From Conus ventricosus (taxonomy: Eukaryota; Mollusca; Gastropoda; Neogastropoda; Conidae), in NCBI GenBank assembly GCA_018398815.1, contig CM031596.1, positions 60,868,772 to 60,932,771 on the forward strand: 64,000 bases of DNA. Direction: 5' to 3'. The translations under genes and the position numbers were made by a program. Shown here in pieces: positions 46,591-56,409 of this stretch; position 1 is the first letter of the stretch, and each line of letters starts with the position of its first letter. The notes under the pieces were generated by a model. It was not told where the DNA came from, did no database searches, and saw nothing but the letters and a program-made list of their open reading frames with translations.

Positions 46591-46930
46591 TAACCAGCTT
46601 AACTTAGTCGTTTTTTTAATGACAATAAATAAAAGCGCTAGTTGACTCAAACCTCACGGATGAAGAATTTAATTTTTCGGTTTAAGGCTGATTTTGATGG
46701 ACTACCAAAAGACAAAAGTTTGAATCTTCAAAGAAAGGCAGGTGACAAGTTTTTTCAAACAGCCAGACCCGAGCAGATAAAAAAGGAATGCTTAAAAAAG
46801 TAAACGGCCTTAAATCTGTTCTAAACCGCTCACAAAAAACACAAAAGGTGTTTCTACTTTAGTTTATGAGTCCAAGCGCAAAAAGACGTTGATTTGGTTT
46901 TCCCTGTTTGATTCCGTTTTTTTTTTTTCA
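46580..46930 (+). pseudogene. Small basic Polinton protein, copy 1
   Basis: ATG at 46580 (MVNINQLNLVV) overlaps the end of the preceding gene. A readable part GLPKDKSLNLQRKAGDKFFQ (about 46700) is basic and hydrophilic. About 110 codons. Unrecognised. It lies just upstream of the polymerase. Confidence 0.4.
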
Positions 46931-46963
46931 TTTAAATAAATATTTTGGGCTTAGAAAAGAAAG

Positions 46964-48974
46964 ATGCTACTGGCTAAGATATCTGAAGGAAAGGACGAAT
47001 TGTTTGAAGGACTGTCGAGAAAGAGCGTTTGTCAAGAGCACTGAATGATATTTATTTTAGAAGTCAATGACCAACAAACGTTCAGCTGCAAGTGTTGTCT
47101 CATGCTATTTCTCATGTTCCAAGTAAAATAACAATAGACCCACCGGTTTTAAGTAATGTTAGCTGTTTTAATTGACTATGTAAAATAAACGAAGAAATCT
47201 CGAAGTCTGGGTCTCGACGAAACAACAGACTCTTCTTTCTCGTACTGACTTAACACCGGTTGGGCGACGAAATGCTTCTCCCCGTTTGAGCCTGCGCTGA
47301 AGAAGCTAAAATGAGTGGGTTTGGTTGGTCAGAGGGCGACAAAGTCTTAGAGATTTAGATTAAAACAGGCTAAGTATGACCGATTGTAGGCAAGCTTACA
47401 TTCGCTACTCGAGCTTTGGATTTAAAGAGAGCAGTTTTAAACTATAAAGAATTTCAGACGAAAATGTTTCATGTGGTGTGTTCTTGCAAGGCTGCATCTG
47501 TCGCGAACCCACGCAGAGAGAGTGCTAATATCGGCATCCCCACAAGATTCTAAACTTCAATGGACTATCCTTTCTGTTGTGTAGATAAATGATCAAGTTT
47601 GAAGGACAAAAACACCAATAACTGTTAATTGTTACACATGGGATGATGGAACAAATTGGCGCCACTTAAAGTGTCCAAGCACAGTCCATCCATAGGCGAA
47701 CCAGCAAAAGTCATGTGACTTATCTAATGTTTTGCCAGGGGCTGCCCATTACCCATGATTACGCCAATGAGGCAGATTATTGGGCTACTTCAAAAAACAT
47801 AAACATACCACGAATTCTGCCAGCAATGTTTAACAAGATTCCATTGTGCAAGCCGGCGTGAATATAAAAAACATTGTTAAAAGTTCTGTAGACTGTAAGC
47901 AGAACTAACTAGCCCCGCCAGGATAAGTTGTTTTAAGAACTGGAAACGGCTGCAAATTCCAATGTGTTCGCAGATTCGAGTCGTTTTTTTCCCTTATGAA
48001 GGGCCAGCGCCACAAAACTTCGAAACGTTTAATGGTATCACAAATTGTTTGCTTTCTCTTTTGTCAGGTCGGAGGGCTTCATTCAAGCCAAATTATATAG
48101 AGGCCCATCGCAGAATACTTCTTAGAACGCATGCGCAATGCGCAATGACTGTTCTAATAACTAAACTTATCTGAAATCCAAAATGACGCCAAAGACCAAC
48201 AACGTATGACTCAGCCACACATTTTGGGGATTTGGGGTTTAGGGTCTCTCACAGACGCAGCGAATCAACAGTAAGAGACCATGATCACATTAGTGGAAAG
48301 GTTCAGAGGAGCGGCGCATAACAAATGCAATTCTTCAACTAAGTTTGATCCTAAGACATGGAAGCTCCCCATCTTCTTTCACAACTTGCAAAGGTTACGA
48401 CTCTCATCTTATAAAAGCAGTGGACGATGCTTTTAGGGTGTCATGCATTGCACAGTCATCAGAAAAGTACTGTGTTTCACTTTAAATAACATGTCTTTTT
48501 ATGACTCTATGCAACACATGATGGGTTCATTAGAGTCACTGGGCCATGTCCTTAAGTCCTGCCCAATAACGGAAGAATATTTGACCCAACTCTTGTTAGA
48601 AAGGGCGTTTACCCTTATGATTTACATAAAACAGTTGGGGAAAAGGTTTGATAAAGATACACTTCCACCAAAAAGGCGCGTTCTTTTCTAGCTCAGAGGA
48701 AAGGACATCAGTGCCCTCTGATTACCAGCATGCCAAGATGCGTGGCAAAAGTTAGAGTGTAAAACGGGAGACTATCATGACTCCTACTTGATGGCAGATG
48801 TATGTTTGTTGGCGGAGTCTTTGAAAACTATAGAAAGACCTGCATGAAACATATAGCCTGGATCCGCGCATTACTTTCTGCGCCCGGGGTGGTTGGGACG
48901 CTTTCTTAAAGTTTTCAGAATCAGATTGATTTATGTCTGACTACCAGATTAATATGGAAAGGATTGCTGGGGTT
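46964..48974 (+). pseudogene. Protein-primed family B DNA polymerase, copy 1, N-terminal half
   Basis: Colinear with 56410-58500 of copy 2. Broken by frameshifts and stopped by the assembly gap at 48975. The exonuclease block clear in copy 2 (VYADFES) is degraded here near 47990. LMSDYQINME, just before the gap, matches the region before the polymerase palm. Confidence 0.7.
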
Positions 48975-49074
48975 NNNNNNNNNNNNNNNNNNNNNNNNNN
49001 NNNNNNNNNNNNNNNNNNNNNNNNNNNNNNNNNNNNNNNNNNNNNNNNNNNNNNNNNNNNNNNNNNNNNNNNNN
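48975..49074. other. Assembly gap, exactly 100 N
   Basis: A standard-size scaffold gap, so its true length is unknown. The left contig ends inside Polinton copy 1; the right contig begins in a LINE next to copy 2. Confidence 0.98.
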
Positions 49075-49468
49075 TTGAGCTCGGGCGATGTCATCGTTGT
49101 CCATTTCATCGGCCCCTCTACACTGTTGAGGGTATCGCGATCAGTCTGGCACAAGTGTCATAGTTTTCAGACTTGGCCGTCTCAGGCACACCGTAGAAGC
49201 GAAGGTTATCTCGACGTGAGAAACCTTCCAGTCTGTCATGATTTCTTTCAAACAGTCCATTTCACTTTTCATTTTTTCGACACTGGAGGTGAGTTTCCGG
49301 AATCCTTTTTCATTTTCGGCACACTGCCTAAACAAATCCACAACGTCTTCTCTGGTTTCATCTAAGGACGAAGCAATCACTTGTATATTCTTTTCAAGGC
49401 TGTCACATCGTCTCCCAATCTCCTCACACTTGCTTCTCACCAGTCCGATGTCAGATCTGATGGCGCCT
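49075..49468 (-). pseudogene. L1-like LINE ORF1 fragment
   Basis: A minus-strand frame reads a coiled coil, for example VIASSLDETREDVVDLFRQC and FRKLTSSVEKMKSEMDCLKE, and then, in a shifted frame, RRDNLRFYGVPE, the start of the RNA-recognition part of L1-type ORF1. It is cut by the gap on one side and by the Polinton terminus on the other. It shows that copy 2 sits in different DNA from copy 1. Confidence 0.7.
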
Positions 49469-49556
49469 AGAGAACAGGGAAAGGGGCATTCTGGGCCACT
49501 TCCGCCTCACTCAGTTCGGGCGAAAGTAACCCAGAATGCCCCTTTCCCTGTTCTCT
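49469..49556. repeat. Terminal hairpin of Polinton copy 2
   Basis: Two perfect 27-base arms (49469-49495 and 49530-49556) start AGAGAACAGG and end CCTGTTCTCT. Pairing continues inward for about 11 more bases with three mismatches, leaving a loop of roughly 10 bases. The element's first bases are AG, as is usual for Polinton termini. Confidence 0.9.
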
Positions 49557-49594
49557 GACAAGTAAGACTTCAATAACTAAAAAATAACGATTAT

Positions 49595-50184
49595 CTACAA
49601 ACAAACATACTGTGCAGGGTTATCCGTTTTTAATACTAATTTACTAACTTTTCAGATTTCAGTTTTTGTTTAATCCTATGTTTTCCTGGTCATTTTCAAT
49701 AACATCATTTTCGCGCAAACATTCTTCAAATGAGTCTCTGTCTTTCATGTGAAATAAAACTACAGTCTTTAACTGTTCTCTAAAGTCTTTTAAAACCGAG
49801 TTATATTTCTGCATAAAATCCACACACTTATCCCAGCATGTCTTCCGCTGAAAGCTAGTTTCGACAAAGTGTTTCTCTTTTTAACTATGTCTCTTTCTGC
49901 CGAACAGTCATCTATAATAAATAGTGTCTGCGTTCCTTCAAAAGTTTATAAAACTGTTCTAAACACTCACTCAGTTTATTGCTAGGATTAACTAAATATA
50001 TGTCATCATCTGTCCATATAAACCTTCTATCATGATATGCTTTGTTCCATTTAAGTGTTGGACAGAAAACTACAATATGATTAAAATTATAACGATAAAC
50101 TGTTTGTAACAGGTCGAGGATAAATATTGTTTTTCCACAACCAGTCTGCCCACAAATCAACGAGCAATGAGGAGTTTTTGTCAT
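49595..50184 (-). pseudogene. A32/FtsK-like genome packaging ATPase, copy 2
   Basis: ATG at 50184. The Walker A motif GQTGCGKT is at residues 12-19, and the open frame continues for 90 codons (50184-49912). After a frameshift the Walker B block LFIIDDCSAE appears (about 49895-49925), then more shifted pieces to a stop at 49595. About 195 codons, typical for the A32-like ATPases of Polintons and large DNA viruses, which pump DNA into preformed capsids. The same gene in copy 1 is broken elsewhere. First gene from the left terminus. Confidence 0.8.
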
Positions 50185-50217
50185 AAAGTTTAATGCTCCA
50201 TGGTTTTATAGAAGAAT

Positions 50218-51547
50218 TTAATCTAATCCAGTTATTATTTTTATCATACTTTCTGTCAAAACCTGTTCAGTATAATAAAACCCTACAAGACCTAAATGTG
50301 TAAGATTAATCCAATTCAGTTCTGTAAGATTGTTTCTATTTAAGTCAACAGTGATTTTGTTGCTTGTTGTTATGATCTTAATATCCTCGCCATTGTGAAG
50401 AACGACGACAACAACGTTAAGACGTTTAACGTCTAAGTTTTGCCAGCTAATATTAATTCCTTTTATAAGGTCATCACTAACGCCCACAACCCCATCCCTC
50501 TCCACATCTTTAAAGACAGAAATTTCAAATATCATTGTGAACGTGTCTCCCAATTTTCTGCTTGGAAAGAACTGTAATTTTGTAGAAGCTTTTTTTACAA
50601 CTGTTTCTTTTCTGTGGAGGATGTACTGTTTTTTCCCATACGGCGTTATTTCAATTTCTTTTCGACTATTGTTGTCTGGCATAAGACTTACATGTAAAGG
50701 GCCAGAGTTGAATGCTTTTCTGAAACTTTTTGGCGGTCAAATAATGTAAATGGCTTATGATTCAAATTTATTTCCCATTCTAAATATGGTTCTAAGTGCC
50801 ATTTGGGTCAGGTTTTCGAACTATTTTATATTTCATACTGACAACATTATTTGCTTCTATTGCGCAGCTGTTCTAGTTTTAGGAAACGTTTGGTGTCGCC
50901 AACCTCTTTGCGTTTATAATTCACCCATCTTTATGTACACAAACCATACAATAGCGCCTATCTCACCTGTTCAGTTTTCAAGTTCCGCAACCATCTGGCA
51001 AGGTCTTTTAAATCTAAGGTTTACACCTCACAGGCGCTAATGTCACTCCCTGGTCTTCTGGCCCACGCGACAATTAATTTTTTAGTAGCTATTATTTTAT
51101 TTCCAAAACAATGTTGTAGGTATCACATTTCACAACATTCCCCGCTTGTCTTTGATGTTTATATAAAATGATCTAACCCTCCCACAAACTACTCTTTCAA
51201 ACTGTAAATTAGGAATTGGGAATAATTTCATAATCGCAATATGCTGCTTTCCTCCCTGACGTGAAGAGCTCTTAAAACAGGTTTGAGGCCTCCATCATAT
51301 AAGTTTCATCAGTGCTCACTCATCCAAATGAACATAGATAATGAATGTAATGCAAGTCGAGCGGATTTTCTCCCCATAAGTAGTTTTGTTTTGGCACAAC
51401 TCTAAATCTACTATGATTGTCATCTGCAAAGCCTAACATTTAGACGAGCTCTACATCAAAAGGTAAGTGCTACTTCTTCTTCAGTTTGAAAGTAACATTG
51501 TTTTTTAGTTTGCATTGTTAAGTTTGAGAGTAATGTCAATTACTCAT
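50218..51547 (-). pseudogene. Unassigned Polinton gene, about 440 codons, or two genes
   Basis: The lower part (50218-50682) is a clean 154-codon frame starting MPDNNSRKEIEITPYGKKQY, rich in alternating hydrophobic residues (for example RLNVVVVVLHNGEDIKIITT), suggesting beta strands. The upper part (50700-51547) starts near a CAT at 51545-51547 and is broken by indels. Its end (HKPFTLFD, then FRKAFNSGPLHVSL) runs in frame into MPDNNS after one indel, so both parts may be a single protein and the Met at 50682 internal. A beta-rich protein next to the packaging ATPase could be a minor capsid protein; this is inference only. Confidence 0.5.
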
Positions 51548-51802
51548 TGCTTCTTTTAGCGAACAAAACACGTACTAACCATCAGTATGGTGAAACGACT
51601 AACAACCTTCCCTTCTTTATTAACTTTTAGAACTGCATTATTCACCCTGGCTTCTACTTATATTATCCATACGAATTTAGTAAAATATTTCATGAGCGCA
51701 GAACCAATTTGGCCCCGCAATACGTTTATTAATAGGCATTTTCTAAAAAACGAAGGGCGGTCTTGGGTGTTAATGTTACAAAACATTTTTTTAAAATCAA
51801 AT

Positions 51803-53065
51803 TAAAAAAGAGTGCATTCAAAATATACTGGAGCGCAAAATATTCTGTTGGGGGGCGCACTACAATCTTAAAAATATAACAACGGCAACCCTCGACATTT
51901 CTGTACCCCGACTACCACCTTCATAAAAAGGTAAGTACTCCATTAAACAGATATTAACCCTCCTATTAAAAAGACTACAACGCTAAAGCGAGGTTTAGGT
52001 CATCCTATGAGTTTTACCAGAACCAGTTAAAACTTTGCCGTGTTTTGTGCACAACTGGTGTGGAGGGTCGTATGCTGATCATTGAAAATCATCCTGATCC
52101 TTTGTGAGGTCAGTGTTTGGTATAGATTTCATTTCTTATTACACCTTCAGAACTTATTTTGACTGAATTGCAAGCCCAATGCCAAATGACAAACCGTTTC
52201 ATCCATTCATCAACGAATAGACATGAAGGCTTTTTGAAAAGGATCTGTAACGAATTCGATATTAACACTAAACCAAGACAGACCTTTAGACAAAAGTTGG
52301 ATCTTAATCATGGTCTAGCACCCTATTATTAGTGGCATGCCCAGAAAGTTTCAATATTGACTGGAATCCTCCTTACACATCTTTTCTCTTTTTCAAGCGC
52401 ACAAGCTGTTTCACCTTGTTCTCCAAGAGCAAGAGCATAAAACAGCATGGACAAACATTTATCTTAGACACTTCTCACTAAGGGCCTAACTAGGGCGGGA
52501 ATAGAACGAATAAACGACTCTATTCGTACTTACGTTTGGTGGTTATGCTAGTTCGCAAGCACAGGCAAGATCGAGCATCACTGATCCATCTACCTGCATT
52601 GACGCACCAAAACAATACTTAGCAAATTTATAGGACCGGCGCCATTAATTCTACAGTAGATTTACCTTCAAGTATGAAAAGATACCAAAATGTATACAAA
52701 ACGCAAGATCGAAAGTAGACTTTGCTGTAGGCATACTGTTTATACATCTCCCTTCTGACTCTCCAGACTCCAGGTAGGAATAATAATAAACTATAATAAT
52801 GAAATTCTTAAGCAGGCAAAGAACGAAGGTTCAAAGCGCGAGACAAAAAAACCGACATAAATTCTGATCCAGTAATATTACACGCAGTAAACAAACACCC
52901 AAGAATAAGTCATCTAATTTCCGAAGTCCAACCCCCAACGTCATTGAAGACTCAAGCAAAGCTCGCAGACTCTGTTTCGCGATGGACCAAAAATGAAAAG
53001 ATCAATCGCTTGTTTCTTGGACTTAACTGTCCTAGGATTACTTGGTCTTTTATCTTACTAAAAAT
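51803..53065 (+). pseudogene. Unassigned Polinton protein with C-terminal membrane helix, copy 2
   Basis: Counterpart of 42495-43685. The start codon and the final stop are disturbed and many indels are present. The C-terminal hydrophobic end can still be followed (LGLLSY-like, about 53040-53060). Copy 1 is the better text for this gene. Confidence 0.5.
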
Positions 53066-54254
53066 AACCCAACTATAACAAGAACTAATGTCCATAAGTG
53101 CTTCGGCCATAAAGCAAACTACTTAGCATGCAGTATACAAAAGCCAGCTGACAATACTCCCCAAATTCTGAAAGCGTCCCCGCTTTACTAGCTAATTTTT
53201 TTAATAAACTTGCAAGATTGAAAAGAGCAGTTTATTTTTACCCATGATTTATCAGGCGATGGCGCGGAGGCACTGACCTTTGACCCTCCAACACCGCCTT
53301 AATAGCCAACAAACCAGTGTACATATTGCCAAATCCTAAGGCAGTATAACGCTTGCTAATGTGACTCCCTGCTCATCCTAAACATGTTCCTTTAATTCGT
53401 TTTCTGCTAGCGTTCTCTTCATAATAAAAAAAATTTTTAGATAGTTTCTCTTATTCTATCACTTTGAGTTTCGTAAATAGGTCTCGGTTAGTATCGTCCA
53501 CTTCTAGTCTTGCTGAACCTCTTGTTCAAGAACTTTTAGTCTTTGGTTAATCATACTTTAATATCAGGCCCAAGTTGCGGTCATCACCTCAACGAGTTTT
53601 TCTTTTTTCTCTTTTTATATGCCCCATCAAGTTCACCTAGTTTTGTCCTAAATTGTGTGTTAAATTCGCCTCTGATGGTTCTTAAAGTAGGATCAAGGCT
53701 AATAAATTTCTCGCATAGGCAATGGGAATCAATTAATTATTTTAACGCTGTTTCTTCAGAAAAACAGGTTTCTGCTTCTAATAGTATTTATTAATTCGCC
53801 TGCTGATTGATTTAATATCTTTAAGTTCCATGTTTTGTGCATTGGTTATCGTCGGAGTTCTTGTAGGGTTTTTTGAAGATAGGCAACAGCCTCCGCTCCT
53901 TAATTTCGGTCTAGCAATGCCAAGGCGATTTGATCTTCACACTGAGTCTATTTCTTAATTGAACGCCACATCTAAAAACTTTGATGGTCGGTATAGTTGT
54001 AGAGCCGAAACAAGTTGGCCCTTGATCGTTTTTTATACAGACAAAAGACCATCTATCTAATACAAAATCATTGGGTCTATATATTCGGGAGGTTCATGGC
54101 CTAAAGCTTTATGTAAAATGCTTCCGACCGTACTTGCTGTAAAATCACGCTGCAATGAAGCGTTGACGATGCTGTGTCAAAGGGTTCATTTTCAACTCAT
54201 TTCGTCTCCAAGATCAAAAACATCCTAATCTTCTTCGCCTTCAATTCCAGCCAT
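53050..54254 (-). pseudogene. Polinton membrane coiled-coil protein, copy 2
   Basis: Counterpart of the 316-codon open frame in copy 1, here shattered by more than ten indels. The start codon (ATG at 54254, MAGIEGEED) is better kept than in copy 1. It is divergent from the capsid gene with 42 bases between starts. Confidence 0.6.
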
Positions 54255-54296
54255 GTTTTTATAAAATAATTAACTTTTTTATTTTGCTTCATAAAA

Positions 54297-55634
54297 ATGC
54301 CACAACAACACATTGCTCGTTCTTGACCCGCATAGAAAACAGAAAGAGCCCATGGCTGAAGGTGAAATAAAGCGAATATTACTGATCCAAATAATCCAAA
54401 ATCAACAATTGATGCAGATTCAAATTCTTACTGTCCAAATTTCCAGACCTATGGAGGGGAATGAAGTGAATGTGCCAGGCTCTGCGCGTCTTACATTTCA
54501 AAATAGCAGCTAGATTCACAACAGAACCCAAACAGGACAGTTTACAAACCTGGTTCGGCAATCGTTTAAGAAATTTCTTATAAAACTTAGGGGCAAGAAA
54601 ATATTTTCTTTACACAATGCAGACAAATTTTAAGAAACCTATCCTGATCTATGGCTATACCGGGAATGAAAGGGAAGATCTTGCGTTTCAAGGAATCAGC
54701 AATGAAGAAGCACTAAAACTTATAATAGGCGACTAAGAACTTCTCCTCAGGTGCTAAAAGCAGCAAAAAGGCTTTAGCTGTAAGTTAAGCGAATGGTAAA
54801 CCGCTTTTTCCATTCCCTTAAATTTTGAGTTGTTAAAAGCGCATGCCGCCATACTTTCAAGGAGCATTAAAAGACAGACTGTCATATGAACTAACTTTTT
54901 AACGAATACAAACGTGATATTAGAGTCAACAGACACCGAAGCAAAGTACAGCATTCTTTCTGACATCACGTTAGAGTTTGACGTTGTTAGCAAACCTAAT
55001 AGAGCAAGGCTGATTGAACACAATACACTCCAGATAGCAATATATTACGAAAGAGTGATTCATCATACAACAAATCCTAGAAGCATGGCAGACACAATAT
55101 GAATTTTAGTTTTTAATAGCGTCATCAGCAAGATCGCTATAAAGGTAATTTTATTGCTGTGCTAAGATGAAGAACCGTTCAAAAGAGTAAGTGAAAAGTT
55201 TTTAATCCAAAATAACGAAAGTACAATGTTCGATTGTGTAGTCCCAACCAAAATCTAGATCGCTAGCTGTCTTGAAACTTATTCAGCATTTTGATGAAAT
55301 AAAGAAAAACTGTTATTGGGGGCGGGAGGTGTAGAAGGCCAACCAGTTTGACCTTGAGTCTAAAGGGATTTACATTTATCTTACAATGTTATGCTTGATG
55401 ATTATTTAACAACGAAATACGGGTTATGGATTTTGACCTAAGGTTCAACAGAGGATAATCATTGCTGGAAGCGTAGAACTGTGAGAGACGTAATAAACAT
55501 TCAAATTGAGTAAAGAAGAAGCAGCTGAAAAACCGCTATAATGTACATTTGTTTTTATTATACTGATGCGCCAGCTGAATATAGAAGCTAACAGATTAGA
55601 AACTGAGTATCAAAATATTGTTTTCAATTTTTAT
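54297..55634 (+). pseudogene. Polinton major capsid protein, copy 2
   Basis: ATG at 54297-54299. Pieces in different frames include ITDPNNPKSTIDADS, LDSTTDPNRTV-like sequence, and an open stretch ILESTDTEAKYSILSDITLE (54914 onward). The layout and length (about 440 codons) agree with the hexon-like major capsid of invertebrate Polintons, which builds the icosahedral shell. Many one-base indels. No attempt was made to restore it. Confidence 0.65.
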
Positions 55635-55641
55635 ACAAAGC

Positions 55642-56035
55642 ATGTCTGTCAGTTATAATTCCAAATGTGCTACAGCGCCGCAAAAGAAGAGAAAGCAGGC
55701 CAATTCTGCTGTAATAGAAACCCCTGAAGTAAAAACCTCAGATTATAACAAACATTACACAGAATGCAACAAAAACTAAGAGCAGACCTTATCAAAATAC
55801 AGCAAACAACGAAGGAATTCTAGCTGCCTTTTAATGCTTTACATATGTATAATACTGGGGCCATCGACTATAAGTTCTCTATCAGCAGGAACGAGTGTTG
55901 GTCTCTAGCAACGGCATAGGCGCACCCGCAGCTTTACTCTATGCGGGTTGTCTTTAGCTCTCGGGGTCTGTGTCATTAGCTGTAATGGCTTGCTGCCAAA
56001 AATTAAAACTAAACCCAAACGCACTACGCTATGGT
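55642..56035 (+). pseudogene. Small Polinton protein with hydrophobic C-terminal half, copy 2
   Basis: ATG at 55642 (MSVSYNSKCATAPQKKRK), a few bases after the capsid region. A Gly/Ala/Leu-rich segment follows (about 55890-55985). Same place and pattern as 46196-46590. Confidence 0.45.
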
Positions 56036-56370
56036 TCAACTAATAACGGCTAAACTAGTTCGTTAAACTGACAATAAATAAAGCGCTTGTTGACTCAAAC
56101 TTCTCGGATGAAGAATTTAAATATTCGTTTACAGGCCGATTTTGATGAACTACCAAAGACAAAAGTTTGATCTTCAAAGAAAAGGCGTGACAAGTTTTTC
56201 TCTCACAGCCAACCCCGAGCAGATAAAAAAAAAAAGGATGCAATAAAAAATAAACGAGACCTTAAACCGATTCTAAACAGCTCACAATCACAACACCAAA
56301 AGGTGTTTATACTAATGTTTATAGTCCAACGCAAAAAGACCGTTGATATTGGTTCTGATTAAGTATTTTT
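56030..56370 (+). pseudogene. Small basic Polinton protein, copy 2
   Basis: Counterpart of 46580-46930. FDELPKTKV (about 56140) and DLKPILNSSQSQHQKVF (about 56263) are legible. Unrecognised. Confidence 0.4.
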
Positions 56371-56409
56371 TTTTAAATTAAATAAATATTTTTGCTTAAG
56401 AAAAGAAAT

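Larger units (their letters stand above)
40159..48974. mobile_element. Polinton/Maverick-type element, copy 1 (cut by assembly gap)
   Basis: Colinear with 49469-58480 in the same orientation. Starts at a hairpin that abuts the copia element and ends inside the DNA polymerase at a 100-base gap. Gene order: ATPase (-), unassigned (-), unassigned with C-terminal membrane helix (+), membrane coiled-coil (-), major capsid (+), two small genes (+), polymerase (+). Indels of 1-3 bases are very frequent relative to copy 2. Polintons are self-synthesising DNA transposons related to adintoviruses. Confidence 0.85.

Noticed and set aside
49141..49440. Coiled-coil frame as a Polinton gene
   Set aside because: It lies outside the terminus defined by the two copies and matches the coiled coil plus RRDNLRFYGVPE layout of L1-type ORF1.
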